Assembly (NCBI GenBank): GCA_937895315.1
Contig: CALAWM010000064.1
Coordinates: 1-17,668, forward strand
Direction of reading: 5' to 3'
DNA length: 17,668 nt
Origin: an uncultured Caryophanales bacterium
Lineage (GTDB): Bacteria > Bacillota_I > Bacilli_A > RFN20 > CAG-826
Each line of letters starts with the position of its first letter. Position 1 is the stretch's first letter. The position numbers and the translations under genes were made by a program. Positions 13,162-17,668 of the stretch are shown in pieces. The notes beneath the pieces are model-generated. The model searched no databases. It saw only the letters and a program-made list of their open reading frames with translations, and was not told the origin of the DNA.

Positions 13162-14022
13162 CTAGTTGAAACTAACAATCGAGACCGCATAACCATCGAC
13201 ACCAACGTGCGTCATCAAGATTGGTTCAATCCGATTTGTCATATTTAAGACAATTTGCGGCCAACGTTTTTTAATTATATCATGGACGGCAATAAATATA
13301 TTGTCATCTGGGTGATAACTAAATAAGTTAACATAAACATGTTTGAACTTTTCGACAAAACCAGCAAGTTTATTCATAATAATATCAATTGTTTTAGAAC
13401 GGTTGCGATTTTGTCCGACCACTTTAAGTTCACCTTGCGAGAATTCAACTAATGGTTTAATTTTCAGGGCAAGACTAATAAAATATTTTAAGCTACTTAA
13501 ACGACCACCTTTATGGAGATGTTTTAAGTCATTTAGTTCAAATAAAACGGTGTTTTGATTGACGCGGGCTTCTAAGGCGGTCATTAATTCACTAGCACTT
13601 GGGTCAGTATCTAAGACACTTTCTAAAGAACGGATTAAGACATCTTGACCAATTGAGCCGTAAAGGGAATCATGGATAAAAGTTTTTGCTTTCCGTTCAG
13701 GGGTTAAAGCATCGCGTCCCATTTCCGCGACACTGAAGGTTGCGCTGATTTTACTTGATAAAGAAATAACGACGACTTCTTCATAACCTCTATCAAAACG
13801 TTCATTAATTGCTTCTTCAAAGTCATATGGGGATGGTGAACCACTTTTAACACTTTTATAGGTTAAAAATTCTTCTCTAAATTTGTTTTCATCTAAATCC
13901 ATTGAACGGAAATTTTCACCATTGATGGCGACATTCAAGGAGACAAAACCAATGTCATATTTTTTAATGTTTTCTTCGCAGATTACTGCGGTGGAATCAA
14001 AAAGAATTGCTACTTTTCTCAT
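13162..14022 (-). CDS. DegV family fatty-acid-binding protein (FakB-like)
   Basis: DegV/FakB proteins bind one fatty acid and present it to the kinase FakA, which makes acyl-phosphate for phospholipid synthesis. The 286-residue protein shows the family marks: N-terminal LFDSTA (residues 7-12), SGSPSPYDF (60-68), SLSSKISATFSVA (87-99), LKHLHKGGRLSS (166-177) and a C-terminal THVGVDGYAV (271-280), where THVGPGA is usual. No FakA is in the window. The ATG at 14022 lies 7 nt after the stop of the upstream unknown gene without a clear ribosome site, so translation is probably coupled. The acyl-ACP thioesterase at 8531-9250 could supply its ligand, which is inference. Confidence 0.9.
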   Translation of the reverse strand: MRKVAILFDSTAVICEENIKKYDIGFVSLNVAINGENFRSMDLDENKFREEFLTYKSVKSGSPSPYDFEEAINERFDRGYEEVVVISLSSKISATFSVAEMGRDALTPERKAKTFIHDSLYGSIGQDVLIRSLESVLDTDPSASELMTALEARVNQNTVLFELNDLKHLHKGGRLSSLKYFISLALKIKPLVEFSQGELKVVGQNRNRSKTIDIIMNKLAGFVEKFKHVYVNLFSYHPDDNIFIAVHDIIKKRWPQIVLNMTNRIEPILMTHVGVDGYAVSIVSFN

Positions 14023-14029
14023 ATTTTAG

Positions 14030-14887
14030 TTACGCTAAATCCTGAGGATTTTTCCTTTCTTGTTCTTTGTCGTGAATACGGTGTTCTTCGACAAGGGGAA
14101 TTAAGACCGCTTGTAATTTTTGTTCAGAGTCACGAACTGCTCCGAAGGTTGTTTCGATAAGTTCTTCAAAAACTTGTGGGAATGTTTTGCCAGCGTCTAA
14201 ATCACGTTGGCCGGCGATTTGTTCAATAAAAGCATTCACTTGATCAGTCATATGCTTGTATGTTGTATTTTTAACTTTGTTATATTTAGCAAGGAAGCGA
14301 ATTAAATTAATGACCCGAACGATGTCTTCATTAATAAATTTCGCCACTGGATTATCTGGGGTATTGTTTTGCGCTCGTGCTTCACTATATTCTTTGAATA
14401 GTTTTACTAAATCATTCGCTAATCCGTAATGGGCAAGCGAACGATAGAAATATTCTTCAGCATCGACTAAGGCGATTAATCGTGGATCAAATGCTGGATC
14501 ATTTTTGGTGTTAATAAGAAATCCGGCCAAGATATCTAACATTGTTTGATTAATACCAAGGGCCATTTCGTAAACTCTTAAATGTTGGGAAGCATCAACT
14601 TCCACAAAATCACCAACAACACGGAAAATGCGTGATTCTGGTGAATATACTTCCATTTCAAATTCATTTAAATTGCTGACGAGTTTATCAGCTTTGTCCT
14701 TATTTTGCGAGACAAAAAACGCAAAAGGGGTTCCTTCTTGGCGGAGTAGTTTAAAACTTTCGGCGCGATTTAAGTAAGCGTCTTTACTAAATTTACGGTC
14801 GCCTTTAGGCGCTAAGTAACCAAGTGAATCACGGATAAGGATTGACACTTGATATATTCCGAAGATATGGAGTGCTAAGTTTGTCAT
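14030..14887 (-). CDS. 285-residue helical protein of unknown function
   Basis: I do not recognise this family. The product appears soluble and largely alpha-helical. An N-terminal segment (about 1-60, LHIFGIYQVSILIRDSLGYL) and a mixed region (about 52-105, FAFFVSQNK, FRVVGDFVEVDASQHLRVYE) precede a long helical C-terminal part (105-270). There is no signal peptide, clear nucleotide-binding motif or metal cluster, and the tail is charged (HDKEQERKNPQDLA). The ATG at 14887 has AGAGG about 9 nt upstream, in the 18-nt gap after the HAD gene. It is followed after 7 nt by the DegV gene. This tight placement suggests a function linked to the DegV/HAD pair. The family might be restricted to relatives of this organism; homology search was not possible. 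Confidence 0.75.
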   Translation of the reverse strand: MTNLALHIFGIYQVSILIRDSLGYLAPKGDRKFSKDAYLNRAESFKLLRQEGTPFAFFVSQNKDKADKLVSNLNEFEMEVYSPESRIFRVVGDFVEVDASQHLRVYEMALGINQTMLDILAGFLINTKNDPAFDPRLIALVDAEEYFYRSLAHYGLANDLVKLFKEYSEARAQNNTPDNPVAKFINEDIVRVINLIRFLAKYNKVKNTTYKHMTDQVNAFIEQIAGQRDLDAGKTFPQVFEELIETTFGAVRDSEQKLQAVLIPLVEEHRIHDKEQERKNPQDLA

Positions 14888-14905
14888 AATATGTACCTCT
14901 TTTTA

Positions 14906-15742
14906 TTATATATGTTTTTCTAAGTGATGGAATCGTCTGATGATTGTTTTGGCGTATTTACGAACCTTTTTATGGGCATGTTTCATACAAAAGGAATTAT
15001 CATAGAAGGCATGAAACATTGATATATCGTTCCCGGAATCGCCGACTACGTAGACATTACTGCGTTTAATATCATTCGCAGCAATATACTTTTCAATTCC
15101 GTTGGCCTTAGAAACTCCCGCGGGAGTGATCTCAATAAATCCGCCAGTCCAACTCGCTTCAAATTGATCTTTATAATGTTCCCTTAAATAACGGTTCGCG
15201 TTACTAGCGATTTTTATTCCTCGTTTGGAAATACCAAAGAATATCATTAATTTGTACACTTGTCCGCTTTGAATTTCTTCAAGAAACTCTTCATTTGAGA
15301 ACTGATAGTCTTCGGCATAGTTACCAAGCGTCCAATAATAAAAGCGATAGAAGTTTTCAATAAAACGACCAACCGGCGGGACATTGATTAATAAAGGATA
15401 ATTTCGGGAAATAAGCATCGTCCCTAAAACAGGAAAAAGTGACTTTAAATCAAAAAGCATCTTCTCAATGGGAAAATCAAGAAAGTGTTCATTAATCACT
15501 TTACCACTACTAATTGTATAGGCACCATTCATGCCAATGACATCAACATCGTGTCCAAGTTTATCAATTACTTTTTGCGCAAAACGTGGACTTCTGCCCG
15601 AAACTAACACGACCTTATTTCCGTCGGCAATAAAACGGTCGATAAACTTTACATTCTTCGTAGCAATGAGTTTTTTTCGACGTTTGGGATGGAACAATGT
15701 TCCATCAAGATCAGTAGCAAGGAGTTTAATTTCTTTTTCCAT
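14906..15742 (-). CDS. Cof-type HAD-IIB phosphatase
   Basis: A 278-residue haloacid-dehalogenase-like hydrolase. The motifs are complete: I, LLATDLDGTLF (Asp11 nucleophile, Asp13); II, VVLVSGRS (Ser48); III, Lys212 in PAGVSKANGI; IV, VVGDSGNDISMF (Asp235, Asp239). A C2B cap lies between II and III. Such enzymes dephosphorylate sugar phosphates, FMN or similar small substrates; the substrate is not predictable here. It is first in the operon with the unknown protein, DegV and the small membrane protein. No ribosome site precedes the ATG at 15742; TATAAT (15750-15755) ends 7 nt before it. Confidence 0.88.
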   Translation of the reverse strand: MEKEIKLLATDLDGTLFHPKRRKKLIATKNVKFIDRFIADGNKVVLVSGRSPRFAQKVIDKLGHDVDVIGMNGAYTISSGKVINEHFLDFPIEKMLFDLKSLFPVLGTMLISRNYPLLINVPPVGRFIENFYRFYYWTLGNYAEDYQFSNEEFLEEIQSGQVYKLMIFFGISKRGIKIASNANRYLREHYKDQFEASWTGGFIEITPAGVSKANGIEKYIAANDIKRSNVYVVGDSGNDISMFHAFYDNSFCMKHAHKKVRKYAKTIIRRFHHLEKHI

Positions 15743-15749
15743 ACAAAAT

Positions 15750-15762
15750 ATTATACATTATA
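15750..15762 (-). promoter_or_regulatory. tandem -10 boxes before the HAD operon
   Basis: Two TATAAT boxes (15750-15755 and 15757-15762) lie 7 and 14 nt before the ATG, with no clear -35 and no ribosome site. The transcript would be leaderless or nearly so. Confidence 0.5.
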
Positions 15763-15774
15763 ATTTTTAATTAT

Positions 15775-15811
15775 AAAAAATAAAGAAAAGGCTAGTTGAA
15801 CTAGCCTTTAA
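15775..15811 (-). terminator. terminator of hpf
   Basis: Stem AAAGGCTAG / CTAGCCTTT (15787-15795 with 15801-15809), 5-nt loop, then a T-rich tract on the minus strand. It lies 22 nt past the hpf stop and just before the HAD promoter. Confidence 0.88.
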
Positions 15812-15832
15812 ATAATTAATCCTAAAATTAGG

Positions 15833-16378
15833 TTACTTTATTTTATTTTCCGCTTGAATAATTCCATATCCTCCGTCATTTCTGACATAGAGGAGCGAGA
15901 TTAAATTATCTTCAGCATCGAGATAAAGATAGAATTTATGACCCAATGCTTCCATCCGGGTAATTGCGTCATCAAGATGCATAGGTTCAAGGAAAATCGA
16001 TTTCATCCGCACGACTTTGCCATCATCATCAAGCGGTGCCCCTTCAAAGTTAGCAAAGGCAATAGCTTCTCCTAAACTCATGTCTTTTTTACGACTCATG
16101 CGTGTTTTTAGTTTGCGCATTTGTTGTTCAAGCGAATCAATCGCTTTATCAAATGCTGCGTATAGATCTGGGTCTTTTTCTTCGGAGCGGAAGTCAAGAA
16201 GTTTGGTAAAGATTGTGACTTCGACTTTGGCCATTGTCCGGTGTTTCGAAACAACGGCGCGACAATCAATATCATCATTAATGATAAAGTATTTGTCCAT
16301 GCGTGAAAGTTTCTTTTCTAACGCATTTCTTATTGCGTCGGTTACGACGATGTTTTTGCCAACAATTTGATATTTCAT
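15833..16378 (-). CDS. hpf: ribosome hibernation promoting factor, long form
   Basis: Binds the 30S decoding region and pairs ribosomes into inactive 100S dimers in slow growth. The 181-residue product has the S30AE (YfiA) domain at about 1-100 (MKYQIVGKNIVVTDAIRNAL, then VEVTIF and DLYAAFDKAIDSLEQQMRK) and the C-terminal dimerisation domain at about 122-181 (VVRMKSIFLEPMHLDDAITRM, then GHKFYLYLDAEDN and VRNDGGYGIIQ). The presence of the second domain marks it as long HPF, as in Firmicutes. AAAGGA lies 8 nt before the ATG. It has its own promoter between metK and itself, though read-through from metK is possible because no hairpin follows metK. Confidence 0.95.
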   Translation of the reverse strand: MKYQIVGKNIVVTDAIRNALEKKLSRMDKYFIINDDIDCRAVVSKHRTMAKVEVTIFTKLLDFRSEEKDPDLYAAFDKAIDSLEQQMRKLKTRMSRKKDMSLGEAIAFANFEGAPLDDDGKVVRMKSIFLEPMHLDDAITRMEALGHKFYLYLDAEDNLISLLYVRNDGGYGIIQAENKIK

Positions 16379-16424
16379 TTATCAGTTCCTTTCTATCAAG
16401 AGATGGCTTCTTATTTATGTCTTT

Positions 16425-16452
16425 ATTTTAACATGAGATAGCAGGAAGTTAA
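16425..16452 (-). promoter_or_regulatory. promoter of hpf
   Basis: TTAACT (16447-16452), 16-nt spacer, extended -10 TGt-TAAAAT (box 16425-16430), about 46 nt before the hpf ATG. Confidence 0.6.
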
Positions 16453-16456
16453 ATTA

Positions 16457-17641
16457 TTAATTCTTAGAAAGCGTTTTATTGAAGAATTTCTTTAAGTCAT
16501 CAACTTTGTCAGTGATTTCCCAAGGGGTATTAATATCTGGTCGGCCAAAATGCCCTAAAGCACTTAAGTCTTTACACTTAAATGTTGGTTTACGGAGGCT
16601 AAATTCTTTAGTAATCATTCCCGGACGGCAGTCAAAATAAGTGCGAATTGCAGTGTAAATTAAGTCTAAGTCTACTTTTTCGCTACCAAATGTATCTATA
16701 AAAATACTAATTGGGCTCGGAATACCAATCGCATAACTTAATTGAATTTCTATCCGATCCGCCGCGCCGGCTGCTACTAAATTTTTGGCAATATAACGGG
16801 CATAATAGGCAGCACTTCGATCTACTTTACTTGGGTCTTTACCGCTAAAGGCACCGCCACCATGTTTTGCGTAACCGCCATATGTATCAACGATAATTTT
16901 ACGACCTGTTAAACCTGTATCACCGGCTGGTCCACCGATTACAAAACGACCAGTTGGATTAATAAGGTATTTGAAGTCCGTATTTAGCCCAAAACTTTCG
17001 GCAACTTTAATCATGATTTCTTCATGAATATACTTTTTGAAAGCTTGTAAGTCGATATTTTCATCATGTTGGACACTCATTAAAATAGTATCAATCTCTT
17101 TAGTGCCATCTTCAAAGTAACGCATTGTAACTTGCGATTTCATGTCGGGTCTTGATCCAGCAAAAAGTCCATCTTTCCGCAGTTTGGTAGCAACCCGCAT
17201 TAATTTATGGGCAATGACAATTGCTAAAGGCATTAAGCCTTCACTTTCATTCGTTGCATAACCAAACATAATTCCTTGGTCACCCGCCCCTTGTTCTTGC
17301 GGTTTCTTTTGATTGACACCTTGGGCGATATCAGTGCTTTGGGTGTTCATTTTAATTAATACTTGACATGTATCAGCATTAAAACCAAGTAAGTCGTTAT
17401 CATAACCGACTTCTTTAATAACTTTACGGGCGATTTTTTCATATTCTGGCGTTGGGCCGTCTAAGGTGATTTCTCCCGAAATTAATAAAAAGTTCGTGGC
17501 CGCGAATACTTCACATGCGACCCGGGCGTTTTTATCAATTCGTAATGCTTCATCTAGAATAGCATCACTAATTTGGTCACAGATTTTATCAGGATGCCCT
17601 TCACTAACGGATTCACTTGTAAATAAATAAGATTTTTTCAT
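16457..17641 (-). CDS. metK: S-adenosylmethionine synthase
   Basis: Makes S-adenosylmethionine from ATP and methionine. The 394-residue product has the expected length and motifs: SEGHPDKICDQISDAILD (residues 13-30; His16 and Asp18 contact ATP/Mg), GDQGIMFGYA (120-129) and the phosphate-binding GGGAFSGKDPSKVDRS. A full AAAGGAGG lies 7 nt before the ATG. Only 27 bases of upstream sequence are in the window, so a SAM riboswitch or promoter cannot be judged. No terminator is seen between it and hpf. Confidence 0.97.
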   Translation of the reverse strand: MKKSYLFTSESVSEGHPDKICDQISDAILDEALRIDKNARVACEVFAATNFLLISGEITLDGPTPEYEKIARKVIKEVGYDNDLLGFNADTCQVLIKMNTQSTDIAQGVNQKKPQEQGAGDQGIMFGYATNESEGLMPLAIVIAHKLMRVATKLRKDGLFAGSRPDMKSQVTMRYFEDGTKEIDTILMSVQHDENIDLQAFKKYIHEEIMIKVAESFGLNTDFKYLINPTGRFVIGGPAGDTGLTGRKIIVDTYGGYAKHGGGAFSGKDPSKVDRSAAYYARYIAKNLVAAGAADRIEIQLSYAIGIPSPISIFIDTFGSEKVDLDLIYTAIRTYFDCRPGMITKEFSLRKPTFKCKDLSALGHFGRPDINTPWEITDKVDDLKKFFNKTLSKN

Positions 17642-17668
17642 AATAATACCTCCTTTAATAAAAATACC

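Noticed and set aside
15821..15832. Small palindrome CCTAA-AA-TTAGG after the hpf stop
   Set aside because: Five pairs with a 2-nt loop and no T run; the strong terminator just beyond explains the region.
17642..17668. SAM riboswitch upstream of metK
   Set aside because: Only 27 bases are available and they hold the ribosome site; no aptamer can be seen.

Overview
The window is about 17.7 kb of AT-rich, gene-dense bacterial chromosome. It reads as a small-genome relative of the Firmicutes/Mollicutes border (Izemoplasma-, Acholeplasma- or RF39-like Bacilli); this placement is an inference from gene content. Supporting signs are short intergenic gaps, long-form HPF, a CdaA-GlmM pair without CdaR, an archaeal/eukaryotic-type short ProRS, and abundant extended -10 (TGn) promoters. 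Trp is read from TGG and all recognisable genes have normal length with TGA treated as stop; one gene (the thioesterase) ends in TGA. The standard bacterial code therefore applies, not the Mycoplasma code. No mobile element, CRISPR array, rRNA or phage gene was seen.

Layout, left to right. (1) 1-2723, minus: the start of an MgtE-type Mg2+ transporter (cut by the window edge), a terminator, then the cdaA-glmM operon (c-di-AMP synthesis and cell-wall precursor synthesis) with its promoter. (2) 2809-6199, minus: a degenerate PAS?/GGDEF/EAL membrane protein coupled to proS, followed by tRNA-Ser(GCT) with its own promoter and terminator. (3) 6256-7002, plus: tRNA-Ser(CGA) heading a transcript that carries a nicotinamidase, ending in a terminator. 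(4) 7001-7381, minus: a small membrane protein whose 5' end carries an in-frame stop. (5) 7551-9376, minus: tRNA-Leu(CAG), an acyl-ACP thioesterase, a ZIP metal transporter, tRNA-Arg(CCG), terminator. (6) 9461-11257: a plus-strand membrane protein with a CxxC, and a cytoplasmic GH13 glycosidase on the minus strand; their stop codons abut. (7) 11285-11889, minus: tRNA-Arg(CCT), an ASCH-domain protein, tRNA-Ala(GGC), terminator. (8) 11909-12804, plus: a LicA-like choline/aminoglycoside-type kinase. (9) 12823-15762, minus: a four-gene operon of HAD phosphatase, unknown helical protein, DegV/FakB-like lipid-binding protein and small membrane protein. (10) 15775-17641, minus: hpf (own promoter and terminator) and metK.

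Three architectural themes stand out. First, tRNA genes repeatedly act as the 5' element of protein-coding transcripts (Ser-CGA/nicotinamidase, Leu-CAG/thioesterase-ZIP, Arg-CCT/ASCH) or as the last element before a terminator (Ser-GCT, Arg-CCG, Ala-GGC). Second, several protein genes have no Shine-Dalgarno but a -10-like box only 6-7 nt before the ATG, which suggests leaderless mRNAs. Third, terminators are folded into coding ends (LicA-like gene, GH13/membrane-protein pair). Functionally, the thioesterase and the DegV/FakB-like protein could both belong to free fatty acid handling, CdaA/GlmM link osmotic/cell-wall signalling to peptidoglycan precursor supply, and HPF provides ribosome hibernation. 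The least described pieces are the degenerate GGDEF/EAL protein coupled to proS, the 285-residue unknown between HAD and DegV, and the CxxC membrane protein.
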